DNA of 64,000 nt from Caballeronia ptereochthonis (GCF_001545075.1 NZ_FCOB02000005.1:237243-301242), one strand, 5' to 3'; counted from the stretch's first letter, positions 49,834-58,471 are shown. Notes: a model not told the origin generated them from the sequence alone. A program made the numbers and translations.

Positions 49834-50459
49834 TCGAAGCGCCCGATATGCCAGAGGCGCCGCTGCCGGGCGCCGCGCCAGAACCGCCTCCCATCGCCGA
49901 CTCATGCAGCGAGCGCGACCGCCGCTTCATGGCGCTCGCGCAACGCGCCGCCGACGAAGCCCGTCGCGCGGGCGAGGTGCCCGTCGGCGCGGTGATCGTG
50001 CGCGGCGATGAAGTCATCGCCACCGGTTTCAATCATCCGATTCGCGGGCACGATCCGTCTGCGCACGCGGAAATGGCCGCGCTGCGCGCCGCCGCGCAGA
50101 CGCTCCAGAACTACCGCCTGCCCGGCTGCGAGCTCTATGTGACGCTGGAGCCGTGCCTGATGTGCGCGGGCGCGATCATGCACGCGCGCATTTCACGCGT
50201 GATCTACGGCGCCTCCGACCCGAAGACCGGCGCGTGCGGCAGTGTCGTCGACATGTTCGCGAACGAGCAGTTGAATCATCACACGACCGTCACCGGCGGC
50301 GTGCTCGCCGACGAATGCGGACACGCGCTCAGAAATTTCTTCGCCGAACGCCGCCGCCTCGCACGCGAAGAGCGCGAAGCGCGCCGCGCGCGGGAAGCCG
50401 GACGGCCCGCCGCTACCGATTCCGCCGATCCGACAACGAATCCAACGACAACATCGTGA
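49830..50459 (+). CDS. tadA: tRNA-specific adenosine deaminase
   Basis: This 209-residue enzyme converts A34 to inosine in tRNA-Arg(ACG). The deaminase zinc site is His79 and Glu81 (HAEMAAL), Cys109 and Cys112 (EPCLMCAGA). RISRVIYGASDPKTGACGSVVDMF is TadA-specific. Compared with E. coli TadA it has about 30 extra N-terminal residues rich in Pro/Ala and an Arg/Ala/Thr-rich tail. Starts at GTG 49830, coupled to the previous gene; ATG 49848 is the alternative. Its stop overlaps the next gene (GTGA). Confidence 0.95.
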   Translation: MIEAPDMPEAPLPGAAPEPPPIADSCSERDRRFMALAQRAADEARRAGEVPVGAVIVRGDEVIATGFNHPIRGHDPSAHAEMAALRAAAQTLQNYRLPGCELYVTLEPCLMCAGAIMHARISRVIYGASDPKTGACGSVVDMFANEQLNHHTTVTGGVLADECGHALRNFFAERRRLAREEREARRAREAGRPAATDSADPTTNPTTTS

Positions 50460-51376
50460 AATCACGCACCATCGACCTCGTCGCGCCCTCGGGCTATCCT
50501 CACGATCCCGCGGCCGTCGAACGCGGCATCGGCCGATTGCGCAGTGAAGGGCATCGGCTGGAGAACGTCGAGGCGACGCGGCGGCGCTTCCAGCGCTTCG
50601 GCGGCACGGACGCCGAGCGCGCGGCCGACCTCAACCGCCTCGCGGACCCGTCGCGCCGGTTGCCGGATATCGTGCTGGCGGTGCGCGGCGGATACGGCGC
50701 GTCGCGCATCCTGCACGGACTGGACTATCTGGGCCTGCGCAGGCTCGCGGATCAGCCGATTGCGATCGTCGGCCACAGCGATTTCACCGCGATCCAGTGC
50801 GCGCTTTTCGCGCACAGCGGGGTCAAGAGCTTCGGCGGCCCGATGTTCGCGGGCGATTTCGGCGCCGAGAACGTGAGTGCGTTCACGATGCGGCATTTCT
50901 GGAACGCGATATCGCATTCGAGTTTCACGGTTACGAGCAACGTACCGCAACGCCAGTCCGTGAACGCCACCGGAATGCTGTGGGGCGGCAATCTCGCGAT
51001 TCTGGCGTCGCTCGTCGGCACGCCGTATCTGCCGCCGGTCGAGGGCGGCATTCTGTTCATCGAGGATGTGAACGAGCATCCGTTCCGCATCGAACGGATG
51101 ATCTACCAGCTGCATCAGTCGGGCGTGCTCGGGCGACAGCAGGCGATCGTGATGGGCGAATTCTCGGGCGGCCGTCTCTCGGACTACGACAATGGTTATT
51201 CGCTCGACGCGATGATCGAGCAGGTCAGGGCAGTGACGGGTATTCCGGTCGTGACGGGCCTGCAGTTCGGGCACGTCGAGAACTTGCTGACCTTGCCTTT
51301 CGGCGCGACTGCGCATCTCGTCGCGAGCGAAGGCGGGTTCACTTTGAAGCTGTCCGATTATCCGCACCTGGCCTGA
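50456..51376 (+). CDS. ldcA: Murein tetrapeptide LD-carboxypeptidase (S66 family)
   Basis: This 306-residue serine peptidase removes the terminal D-Ala from murein tetrapeptides during cytoplasmic cell-wall recycling. The nucleophile is Ser108 in VGHSDFTAIQ, the Glu lies in FIEDVNEHPFRIERM, and the His is residue 273 in FGHVENLLTLPFG. No signal peptide is seen. The GTG at 50456 overlaps the tadA stop. A terminator follows. Confidence 0.94.
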   Translation: MKSRTIDLVAPSGYPHDPAAVERGIGRLRSEGHRLENVEATRRRFQRFGGTDAERAADLNRLADPSRRLPDIVLAVRGGYGASRILHGLDYLGLRRLADQPIAIVGHSDFTAIQCALFAHSGVKSFGGPMFAGDFGAENVSAFTMRHFWNAISHSSFTVTSNVPQRQSVNATGMLWGGNLAILASLVGTPYLPPVEGGILFIEDVNEHPFRIERMIYQLHQSGVLGRQQAIVMGEFSGGRLSDYDNGYSLDAMIEQVRAVTGIPVVTGLQFGHVENLLTLPFGATAHLVASEGGFTLKLSDYPHLA

Positions 51377-51388
51377 CGCCGAATCCCG

Positions 51389-51415
51389 GAGGCGTTCCGT
51401 CGAGCGCCTCTTTTT
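51389..51415 (+). terminator. Rho-independent terminator after ldcA
   Basis: GAGGCG (51389-51394) pairs with CGCCTC (51405-51410) and is followed directly by five T residues (51411-51415). It begins 13 bases after the ldcA stop. Confidence 0.8.
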
Positions 51416-51483
51416 ATGCTCATAATGTGCAACTAACGGTCTTTATTTGCAGCACCTGCGAACACTACGTCCACCAGACGCGG

Positions 51484-51500
51484 CATAAAGATTGTCAACA
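51484..51500 (-). promoter_or_regulatory. Upstream copy of the GntR-type operator
   Basis: CATAAAGATTGTCAACA is the exact reverse complement of the site at 51621-51637. It contains the imperfect palindrome ATTGT-CA-ACAAa (51491-51502). The spacing between the two sites is 120 bases, which would allow looping by a dimeric GntR regulator. Confidence 0.65.
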
Positions 51501-51620
51501 AAAAAGTGGCGGCAATGCTGACAAAAAGTTTATAAATTCGTCTCGAGCCGCATGCACATTGGGTTTCATGGCGCCGCGCTGCGTCGACCCGGCCGAAAAA
51601 CGCCGATCTTTAAAATGAAT

Positions 51621-51637
51621 TGTTGACAATCTTTATG
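51621..51637 (+). promoter_or_regulatory. GntR-type operator overlapping the -35 box
   Basis: TGTTGACAATCTTTATG carries the perfect-arm palindrome ATTGT-TG-ACAAT (51619-51630), and its full 17 bases are inverted at 51484-51500. It overlaps the -35 hexamer of the promoter for the adjacent GntR gene, so autorepression is the simplest reading. Confidence 0.7.
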
Positions 51638-51650
51638 TCGATTCTATGAT
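51623..51650 (+). promoter_or_regulatory. Promoter of the GntR regulator gene
   Basis: TTGACA (51623-51628), a 16-base spacer, then TATGAT (51645-51650). The gene start lies 25 bases downstream of the -10 element. The -35 is inside the operator palindrome. Confidence 0.7.
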
Positions 51651-51674
51651 GGTCATCATGCAAGCGAGCACATC

Positions 51675-52433
51675 ATGTCCGACACCAAGCCGAGTGCTGC
51701 ATCGAACGCTTCAACGGGTGGCCCGAACGGGGCGAATGCCGAGTCGATCGCCGAGAACATCCGCGCCGCGATCCTCGAGCATCGCCTCGCGCCAGGAGCC
51801 AAGCTGACCGAAGCGCAATTGTGTGAAGTGTTCGCGGTGAAGCGCGGCACGGTGCGCCAGGCGCTCACACAACTGGCTAACGAGCGGCTCGTCGATCTGG
51901 AGCCGAATCGCGGCGCCTTCGTCGCGAGTCCGTCGCTGCAGGAAGTGCATGAGGTGTTCGAGATGCGCCGCATCATCGAGTTGGCGGTCGTCGAGCGGAT
52001 CGCGCAGGGGCACGGCACACGCCGGCTCAAGTCGATCAGCGCGACGATCGGACGTGAGCGCCGCGCGTTCGAGAGCCACGACTTTTCCTCGTGGATCCGG
52101 CTCTCCGGCGAGTTTCATACCGAGCTCGCGGCGCTCACCGGCAACACGGTGTTGTGCGAGTGCCTGTCGGGACTCGTCGCGCGCTCGACGCTGATCTCCG
52201 CGCTGTATGAATCGCTCGGCAAGAGCTCGTGCTCGTTCGAGGATCACGAAGAGATACTCGCCGCGCTCGACGCCGGCGATTCGTCGAAAGCGGCCGGCCT
52301 GATGGCGCAGCATCTGCGCGATGTCGAGCTGAAGATGCTGGAGCGGCCGGCGCGTGGCGCGGTCGATCTGAAGGAAGTGTTCGCAAGACCCGCCGAACGC
52401 GAAAAGGCGCTCGACACCTGGCAGCAGCGATAG
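51675..52433 (+). CDS. GntR-family (FadR/FCD) transcriptional regulator of the purine-catabolic block
   Basis: This 252-residue regulator has an N-terminal winged helix-turn-helix (about 25-90: IAENIRAAILEHRLAPGAKLTEAQLCEVFAVKRGTVRQALTQLANERLVDLEPNRGAFVASPS). An FCD ligand domain follows (about 95-225: EVFEMRRIIELAVVERI, FHTELAALTGNTVL, DHEEILAALDAGDSSKAAGLMAQHL, which hold metal/ligand-binding Asp/His residues). It is followed by the transporter and allantoin genes. Operator-like palindromes occur at its own promoter and upstream of puuE, so I infer it controls this pathway; the effector may be allantoin or a related ureide. Confidence 0.9.
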   Translation: MSDTKPSAASNASTGGPNGANAESIAENIRAAILEHRLAPGAKLTEAQLCEVFAVKRGTVRQALTQLANERLVDLEPNRGAFVASPSLQEVHEVFEMRRIIELAVVERIAQGHGTRRLKSISATIGRERRAFESHDFSSWIRLSGEFHTELAALTGNTVLCECLSGLVARSTLISALYESLGKSSCSFEDHEEILAALDAGDSSKAAGLMAQHLRDVELKMLERPARGAVDLKEVFARPAEREKALDTWQQR

Positions 52434-52783
52434 GGCAGCCCGAAGACGCCGCCACCGACGCAATAAAGCAGGACTCAATAATTGTTGGAGACCGTGCCCC
52501 GCATTCCAGACGCCGGGCGCGTGGAGAGGCGCATCCGCGAAAATCCGCGACGTGCACCGCATTGAACAGGACGCTCACATGAGCGTGAGATGAAAGCCGC
52601 CGTGGGGCGGGCGTGCAGGGCATGTGCCTTGCGCGCTCAAAGTGCCTCGCGCCCTGCGGCGAAAACGCAATTCCGAAGAATGCCGCGCCGACCCCCGAGG
52701 TTAGCGAAGGTGTCCGATCGACGCTTGTCATCCAAGCATTTGCCGTTTTTTCATTACGCAAGCCGCCTATAGAAGGAGACGTC
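52434..52783. promoter_or_regulatory. Leader of the NCS1 transporter gene
   Basis: These 350 bases carry no supported gene. ATTGTTG at 52481-52487 matches half of the GntR-type palindrome. ACGCTCA-CA-TGAGCGT (52571-52586) is a perfect 7-bp inverted repeat. AGAAGGAG just before 52784 is the ribosome-binding site. I see no known riboswitch fold. Confidence 0.45.
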
Positions 52784-54277
52784 ATGGCCCAGTTCAGTGC
52801 ATCTGGCAGCTCAGCCCTGCCGCAATACGAAGAGCAGGCACCCGGACACGATCCGGACCTGCCCGCCGGTTACAGCGACCGCCTCTACAACGAGGACCTC
52901 GCTCCGCTCAAGAACCAGACCTGGGGCGCGTACAACATCTTCGCGTTCTGGATGTCGGACGTGCACAGCGTCGGCGGCTACGTGTTCGCGGGCAGTCTGT
53001 TCGCGCTCGGTCTGACGAGCTGGCAAGTGCTCGTATCGCTTCTGATCGGCATCGGTTTCGTGAACCTGCTGTGCAACCTCATCGCGAAGCCGAGCCAGGT
53101 TGCCGGCGTGCCCTATCCCGTCGCGTGCCGCGCCACCTTCGGCGTGCTCGGCGCGAACATTCCCGCGGTGATTCGCGGGCTCATCGCGGTGGCGTGGTAC
53201 GGCATTCAGACGTATCTGGCGTCGAGCGCGCTTGTCATCGTCGTGCTGAAGTTCGTGCCGTCGCTGATGCCTTTCGCCGACGTGCATCGCTACGGCTTCG
53301 TCGGACTCTCGGCGCTCGGCTGGGCGGGCTTCATGCTGCTCTGGGTGCTGCAGGCGGTCGTGTTCTGGCGCGGCATGGAGATGATCAAGAAATTCATCGA
53401 CTTCGCCGGCCCCGCCGTGTATGTCGTGATGTTCATGCTCGCCGGCTACATGGTCTGGCGCGCGGGCATCAGGAACATCGGCCTGAATCTCGGCGGCGTG
53501 AAGTACCACGGCATGGAAGTCATCCCCGTGATGATCACCGCGATCTCGCTCGTCGTGTCGTACTTCTCCGGCCCGATGCTGAACTTCGGCGATTTCTCGC
53601 GCTACGGCAAGAGCTTCCGCAGCGTGAAGCGCGGCAACTTCTGGGGCCTGCCGGTCAACTTCCTGGCATTCTCGCTCGTGACCGTCATCACGACCGCCGC
53701 GACGCTGCCGGTGTTCGGCCAGCTGATCACCGATCCGGTCGAGACCGTCGGCCGCATCGATCATCCGACCGCCGTGATTCTCGGCGCGCTCACCTTCACG
53801 ATCGCGACCATCGGCATCAACATCGTCGCGAACTTCGTGTCGCCGGCCTTCGACTTCTCGAACGTCGCGCCGAAGCTCATCAGCTGGCGCGCCGGCGGGA
53901 TGATGGCCGCGACCGCGTCGATCTTCATCACGCCGTGGAACCTGTTCAACAACCCGGCCGTGATCCACTACACGCTGGACATTCTCGGCAGCTTCATCGG
54001 ACCGTTGTATGGCGTGCTGATCCTCGACTTCTACCTCGTGAAGCGCGGCAAGCTGGCGGTGGACGATCTCTACACGGTGTCGGAGGAAGGCAAGTACTGG
54101 TACACGAAGGGCGTGAACCGCCGCGCGGTGATGGCGCTGCTGCCGGCCGCGCTGATCGCGATTCTCTGCGTGATGCTGCCGTCGCTGGAGGGCGCCGCGA
54201 ACTTCTCGTGGTTCATCGGCGCGGGGCTGGGCGCGGTGTTCTACTACTTCCTTGCAGACCGCCAGCGTGCGGTTTGA
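52784..54277 (+). CDS. NCS1-family nucleobase/allantoin-type transporter
   Basis: This 497-residue NCS1 symporter has about twelve membrane segments. The N-terminal YSDRLYNEDLAPLKNQTWGAYNIFAFWMSDVHSVGGYVFAGSLF and the GDFSRYGKSF segment are typical of purine, cytosine or allantoin carriers. The ATG at 52784 has a strong RBS; the open frame upstream is not homologous. Placement between the GntR regulator and allantoin genes argues for allantoin, urate or another purine as substrate, but the sequence alone does not settle it. Confidence 0.93.
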   Translation: MAQFSASGSSALPQYEEQAPGHDPDLPAGYSDRLYNEDLAPLKNQTWGAYNIFAFWMSDVHSVGGYVFAGSLFALGLTSWQVLVSLLIGIGFVNLLCNLIAKPSQVAGVPYPVACRATFGVLGANIPAVIRGLIAVAWYGIQTYLASSALVIVVLKFVPSLMPFADVHRYGFVGLSALGWAGFMLLWVLQAVVFWRGMEMIKKFIDFAGPAVYVVMFMLAGYMVWRAGIRNIGLNLGGVKYHGMEVIPVMITAISLVVSYFSGPMLNFGDFSRYGKSFRSVKRGNFWGLPVNFLAFSLVTVITTAATLPVFGQLITDPVETVGRIDHPTAVILGALTFTIATIGINIVANFVSPAFDFSNVAPKLISWRAGGMMAATASIFITPWNLFNNPAVIHYTLDILGSFIGPLYGVLILDFYLVKRGKLAVDDLYTVSEEGKYWYTKGVNRRAVMALLPAALIAILCVMLPSLEGAANFSWFIGAGLGAVFYYFLADRQRAV

Positions 54278-54314
54278 GCGAAAAGCCCACAGGGAACGAC
54301 AGGACCTGAGAGAA

Positions 54315-54334
54315 CGCCGGCGCATCAGCCGGCG
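54315..54334 (+). repeat. Hairpin CGCCGGC/GCCGGCG after the transporter
   Basis: CGCCGGC (54315-54321), GCATCA loop, GCCGGCG (54328-54334). There is no T-run, so it is more likely an mRNA-stabilising or processing hairpin than a terminator. It precedes the three tandem hairpins below. Confidence 0.5.
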
Positions 54335-54368
54335 AAACAGATCGAAGCAGTTTCGTACCAGTGCATGA

Positions 54369-54500
54369 GACCAGCGTAAGCGCCAAAGCGCCAACGCTGG
54401 TCGACCGCGAAGCATGGGACCAGCGTAAGCGCTAAAGCGCCAACGCTGGTCGACCGCGAAGCATGGGACCAGCGTAAGCGCTAAAGCGCCAACGCTGGTC
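54369..54500 (+). repeat. Three tandem 34-bp palindromes, 49-bp period
   Basis: Copies lie at 54369-54402, 54418-54451 and 54467-54500. Each has outer arms GACCAGCGT and ACGCTGGTC and inner arms GCGC and GCGC around an AAA-containing loop (TAAA in copies 2 and 3, CAAA in copy 1), with a two-base internal mismatch. The two spacers are the same 15 bases (GACCGCGAAGCATGG). Copies 2 and 3 are identical. No T-run follows. They end 14 bases before the ATG of the racemase gene. Confidence 0.95.
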
Positions 54501-54514
54501 GACAGGAGAAAGCA

Positions 54515-55249
54515 ATGCGCATCAAACTGATCAACCCGAATACGACGCAGCGCATGACCGAATCGATGGGCCGCTGCGCGCGCGAGGTCGCAGCGCCCGG
54601 CACGGAGATCGTCGCGGTCAGCCCGACGATGGGTCCGCCCTCGATCGAAGGCTATTACGATGAGGCGATTGCGTCGCTCGGGCTGCTGGCCGAGATCGAG
54701 GCGGGCGAAAAGCAAGGCTTCGACGGCTACGTGATCGCCTGCTTCGGCGATCCGGCCCTTTACGCCGCGCGCGAGCTGGCGCGCGGCCCGGTGATCGGCA
54801 TCGCGGAGGCGGCGATGCACGCGGCGAGCGTCATCGCACCGGGATTTTCGGTCGTGACGACCCTGCAGCGCACCTGCGGCATGGCGTGGCATCTGGCCGA
54901 GCGCTATGGCATGACGCGCTTCTGCAAGAACGTCCGTGCGACGGACGTCGCCGTGCTGGAGCTCGACGAGCCGGGCTCGGCGGCGCGCCAGACGATCATC
55001 GACGAATGCCGGCGCGCGCTCGACGAGGACGGCTCGGACGCCATCGTGCTCGGCTGCGCGGGCATGGCGGAATTCTGCCGCGAGGTGGAGCAGGCGATCG
55101 GCGCGCCGGTGGTGGAAGGCGTGACGGCGGCGGTGAAGTGGGCCGAGGCGCTGATCGCGCTCAGGCTCCATACGGCGAAACGCGGCGACTACGCGCGCCC
55201 GCTCGCGAAACGCTACGACGGCGTGCTGTCGGATTTCAGCCCGCGCTGA
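54515..55249 (+). CDS. Asp/Glu/hydantoin racemase family protein, probable allantoin racemase
   Basis: This 244-residue cofactor-independent racemase has the two conserved Cys, in VIACFGDPAL and VLGCAGMAEF, and starts MRIKLINPNTTQRMTESM. HpxA-type members interconvert R- and S-allantoin so that a stereospecific allantoinase can use both. Its position directly before the allantoinase puuE supports that role over hydantoin racemase. GGAG lies 7 bases before the ATG, just after the third tandem hairpin. Confidence 0.85.
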   Translation: MRIKLINPNTTQRMTESMGRCAREVAAPGTEIVAVSPTMGPPSIEGYYDEAIASLGLLAEIEAGEKQGFDGYVIACFGDPALYAARELARGPVIGIAEAAMHAASVIAPGFSVVTTLQRTCGMAWHLAERYGMTRFCKNVRATDVAVLELDEPGSAARQTIIDECRRALDEDGSDAIVLGCAGMAEFCREVEQAIGAPVVEGVTAAVKWAEALIALRLHTAKRGDYARPLAKRYDGVLSDFSPR

Positions 55250-55337
55250 TGGCGGTTTTCGGGAGTACATACACCTGACGTGACCCGGATTATCTGCCCT
55301 GATGTATGGGCGCGTCGGGGTCTTTTGGCTACACTCA

Positions 55338-55349
55338 ATCGTCAACAAT
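55338..55349 (+). promoter_or_regulatory. GntR-type operator candidate upstream of puuE
   Basis: ATCGT-CA-ACAAT differs by one base from the palindrome ATTGT-N2-ACAAT found twice at the regulator gene. It is 36 bases upstream of the puuE ATG. Confidence 0.5.
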
Positions 55350-55384
55350 CCCGTTTTCCAACGCCTAGCTTTCGACGCCCAGCC

Positions 55385-56335
55385 ATGTCACACGATCCGA
55401 ACTACCCACGCGACCTGATCGGCTACGGCCGCCACCCGGCGCAGGCGAACTGGCCGGGACGCGCGCGCGTCGCCGTGCAATTCGTGCTCAATTACGAAGA
55501 AGGCGGCGAGAACTGCGTGCTGCACGGTGATCCGGGCTCGGAGCAATTCCTCTCGGAAATCGTCGGCGCGGCGGCCTATCCTTCGCGTCACATGAGCATG
55601 GAGTCGATCTACGAGTACGGCTCGCGCGCGGGCGTGTGGCGCATCCTGCGCGAGTTCGAGAAGCGCGGCCTGCCGCTCACGATCTTCGGCGTCGGCATGG
55701 CGATCGAGCGTTATCCGGAAGTGGCGAAGGCGTTCGTCGAGCTGGGGCATGAGATCGCTTGCCACGGCTATCGCTGGATTCACTATCAGGACATGTCGCC
55801 GGAGCGCGAGGCGGAGCACATGCGCCTCGGCATGGAAGCGATCGAGCGCGTGACCGGCGAGCGTCCGCTCGGCTGGTATACCGGGCGCGACAGCCCCAAT
55901 ACGCATCGGCTGGTCGCGGAATACGGCGGCTTCCTCTACGACTCCGACTACTACGGCGACGATCTGCCGTTCTGGACCGAAGTCGAGGTGACGGGCGGCG
56001 AGAAGAAGCCGCATCTGATCGTGCCGTACACGCTCGACACCAACGACATGCGCTTCGCCACGCCGCAAGGCTTCAACACGGGCGATCACTTCTTCACGTA
56101 TCTGAAGGATGCGTTCGACGTGCTCTACGAGGAAGGCGACGAAGCGCCGAAGATGCTTTCCATCGGCATGCACTGCCGCCTGCTCGGCCGCCCCGGGCGC
56201 TTCCGCGGCCTGCAGAAGTTCCTCGATCACATCGAAAAGCACGATCGCGTGTGGGTCACGCGGCGTATCGATATCGCGCGTCACTGGCGCGAGCAACATC
56301 CTTTCCAAAAAGCAAACAACGGGACGGCGGCATGA
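55385..56335 (+). CDS. puuE: Allantoinase PuuE (polysaccharide-deacetylase type)
   Basis: This 316-residue protein belongs to the cofactor-independent allantoinase family related to chitin deacetylases. It hydrolyses allantoin to allantoate. Features: YPRDLIGYGRHPAQANWPGRARVAVQFVLNYEEGGENCVLHGD, EIACHGYRWIHYQDM, GWYTGRDSPNTHRLV and SIGMHCRLLGRPGR. I chose ATG 55385; the upstream frame is not homologous. The stop overlaps uraD by four bases (ATGA). Confidence 0.95.
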   Translation: MSHDPNYPRDLIGYGRHPAQANWPGRARVAVQFVLNYEEGGENCVLHGDPGSEQFLSEIVGAAAYPSRHMSMESIYEYGSRAGVWRILREFEKRGLPLTIFGVGMAIERYPEVAKAFVELGHEIACHGYRWIHYQDMSPEREAEHMRLGMEAIERVTGERPLGWYTGRDSPNTHRLVAEYGGFLYDSDYYGDDLPFWTEVEVTGGEKKPHLIVPYTLDTNDMRFATPQGFNTGDHFFTYLKDAFDVLYEEGDEAPKMLSIGMHCRLLGRPGRFRGLQKFLDHIEKHDRVWVTRRIDIARHWREQHPFQKANNGTAA

Positions 56336-56853
56336 AGGCGATGCAATACACACTCGACCAACTCAACACCATGCCCGCCGACACGTTCGTGACGGTGCTC
56401 GCGGGCATCTTCGAGCATTCTCCGTGGGTCCCGGAAGCGGCGGCGCAACAGCGCCCCTTCAAGGACATCGACGCGCTGCACACGACGATGTCGCACATCG
56501 TCGAAACGGCCGGTGACGAAAGGCAGCTCGCGCTCATCAACGCCCACCCGGAGCTCGCGGGCAAGGCGGCGGTGCGCGGCGAGCTGACGGCCGAATCCAC
56601 GCGCGAACAGAGCGGCGCGGGCCTCGATCTCTGCACGCAGGAAGAGTTCGACAAGCTGCAGGCCCTCAACCAGGCCTACCGCGACAAGTTCGGCTTTCCC
56701 TTCATTCTCGCCGTGCGCGGCTACGACCGTCACGGCATCATCGCGAACTTCGAAAAGCGCGTGAACCACGACCGCGCCGAGGAGCTTCGCACGAGTCTCG
56801 ACCAGATTTACCGGATCGCCCGCTTCAGGCTGAACGACCTGATCCACGCTTGA
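56332..56853 (+). CDS. uraD: OHCU decarboxylase
   Basis: This 173-residue enzyme decarboxylates 2-oxo-4-hydroxy-4-carboxy-5-ureidoimidazoline to S-allantoin. The catalytic His72 is in INAHPELAGKA, and SREQSGAGLD-like (TREQSGAGLDLCTQEEF), FGFPFILAVRGYDRHGII and IYRIARFRLNDL are conserved. It is coupled to puuE; ATG 56341 is an alternative start three codons later. Confidence 0.96.
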   Translation: MKAMQYTLDQLNTMPADTFVTVLAGIFEHSPWVPEAAAQQRPFKDIDALHTTMSHIVETAGDERQLALINAHPELAGKAAVRGELTAESTREQSGAGLDLCTQEEFDKLQALNQAYRDKFGFPFILAVRGYDRHGIIANFEKRVNHDRAEELRTSLDQIYRIARFRLNDLIHA

Positions 56854-56895
56854 TCCGCTTTCACTGCAAACGAACGTAACGTAAGGACGAAGACA

Positions 56896-57909
56896 ATGGC
56901 AATTCCGACACTCGATCCCAACGCGCCCGAGTTCACGCGCCGCTATGTTAACCTCGCGGACCCGCGTCTGGGCGCGCAGGCACTCGAGGCGAGCGACGAT
57001 TTCTTCGCGCCGAAGGAGCGCATGCTGAACCCCGAGCCGGCGGTGTTCATTCCCGGCAAGTACGACGATCACGGCAAGTGGATGGACGGCTGGGAAACCC
57101 GCCGCAAGCGCACGACCGGCTATGACTGGTGCATCGTCAAGCTGGCGCGTCCGGGCGTGATCAAGGGTATCGATGTCGATACGAGCCACTTCACGGGCAA
57201 CTTCCCGCCGGCGGCGTCGATCGAAGGCGCGCATGTCGCGGAAGGCGGCTCGCCGAATCAGTCGACGCAGTGGACGGAGATCGTGCCGTCGACGACGCTG
57301 CAGGGCAACCACCACCATTATCTGGAAGTGAGCGCCGGGCAGCCGTTCACGCATCTGCGCGTGAACATCTATCCGGATGGCGGCATCGCGCGTCTGCGCG
57401 TGTACGGCCAGCCGCAGCTCGACTGGAGCAATGCGGACCGCAACCAGCTCGTCGATCTCGGCGCGATGGAAAACGGCGCGTACATGGTCGGCACGAACAA
57501 CCAGCACTTCGGCCTCGCGTCGACCATTCTGATGCCGGGGCGCGGCGTGAACATGGGCGACGGCTGGGAAACGCGCCGCCGCCGCGAGCCCGGCAACGAC
57601 TGGTGTATCGTCGCGCTGGCGCAGCCGGGCATCATCAGGAAGGTCGAAGTCGATACCGCGCACTTCAAGGGCAACTATCCGGACCGCTGCTCGCTGCAGG
57701 CCGCGTATGTGAAGGGCGGCACGGACAGCTCGCTCGTCACGCAGGCGATGTTCTGGCCGGTGCTGCTCGGCGAACAGAAGCTGCAGATGGACAACCAGCA
57801 TTTCTTCGAGTCGGAACTGGCGGCGCTCGGCCCCGTGACGCACGTGCGCTTCAATATTTATCCCGACGGCGGCGTGTCGCGCCTTCGTCTCTTCGGGACG
57901 CTCGCATAA
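56896..57909 (+). CDS. alc: Allantoicase
   Basis: This 337-residue allantoicase has two homologous beta-sandwich repeats. The first contains [42 protein letters not shown] and the second [42 protein letters not shown]. Each repeat ends in NIYPDGGxxRLRxxG. It hydrolyses allantoate to ureidoglycolate and urea. The stop (TAA) shares a base with the allA ATG. Confidence 0.97.
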   Translation: MAIPTLDPNAPEFTRRYVNLADPRLGAQALEASDDFFAPKERMLNPEPAVFIPGKYDDHGKWMDGWETRRKRTTGYDWCIVKLARPGVIKGIDVDTSHFTGNFPPAASIEGAHVAEGGSPNQSTQWTEIVPSTTLQGNHHHYLEVSAGQPFTHLRVNIYPDGGIARLRVYGQPQLDWSNADRNQLVDLGAMENGAYMVGTNNQHFGLASTILMPGRGVNMGDGWETRRRREPGNDWCIVALAQPGIIRKVEVDTAHFKGNYPDRCSLQAAYVKGGTDSSLVTQAMFWPVLLGEQKLQMDNQHFFESELAALGPVTHVRFNIYPDGGVSRLRLFGTLA

Positions 57910-58409
57910 TGAAAAAGCTCGCTATCGAACCGTTGACGCGCGCTGCGTTCAAGCCTTTCGGCGATGTCATCGAACTCGATGGCGCGAAGCAGATCCCGAT
58001 CAACCTCGGCACCACGATCCGCTTTCACGATCTGTGCAACGTGGACGTCACGGAGCAGGGCGGCCATACGCTCGTCAATCTCTTTCGCGGGCAGCCGCGC
58101 GCGTTGCCGTTCGAAGTGAAGATGATGGAGCGGCACCCGCTCGGCAGCCAGGCGTTCGTGCCGCTCGACGACCGGCCGTATCTCGTGGTCGTCGCGCCGG
58201 CGGGCGATCTTGACGAGTCGAAGATTCGCGCCTTCGTCACGAGCGGCTGGCAAGGCGTGAACTATGCGAAGGGCGTGTGGCATCATCCGCTGCTCTCGCT
58301 CGGCAAGGTGAGCGACTTCATCGTCGTCGATCGCGGCGGGGAAGGGCACAATCTCAACGAGCAGGACCTGAAGGAATCGCTCTGGCTCACCGAGGAGGCG
58401 ATGCGCTGA
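57909..58409 (+). CDS. allA: Ureidoglycolate lyase
   Basis: This 166-residue cupin-fold enzyme cleaves ureidoglycolate to glyoxylate and urea. Family marks: [23 protein letters not shown] start, [15 protein letters not shown], and [17 protein letters not shown]. It overlaps alc by one base (TAATG) and is the last gene of the puuE-uraD-alc-allA unit, followed by a terminator. Confidence 0.96.
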   Translation: MKKLAIEPLTRAAFKPFGDVIELDGAKQIPINLGTTIRFHDLCNVDVTEQGGHTLVNLFRGQPRALPFEVKMMERHPLGSQAFVPLDDRPYLVVVAPAGDLDESKIRAFVTSGWQGVNYAKGVWHHPLLSLGKVSDFIVVDRGGEGHNLNEQDLKESLWLTEEAMR

Positions 58410-58434
58410 GCGTATCGCTTCATGGAAGCACTCG

Positions 58435-58471
58435 AAGGACCGGCGGAGTTTCCCCCGGTCCTTTTGTTTTT
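58435..58471 (+). terminator. Rho-independent terminator after allA
   Basis: AAGGACCGG (58435-58443) pairs with CCGGTCCTT (58455-58463), followed by T-rich sequence TTGTTTTT to 58471. It starts 26 bases after the allA stop. Confidence 0.85.

Noticed and set aside
54369..54500. Possible CRISPR array (three 34-bp repeats)
   Set aside because: The two spacers are only 15 bases and identical to each other, the repeats are palindromic throughout, and no cas gene is present.
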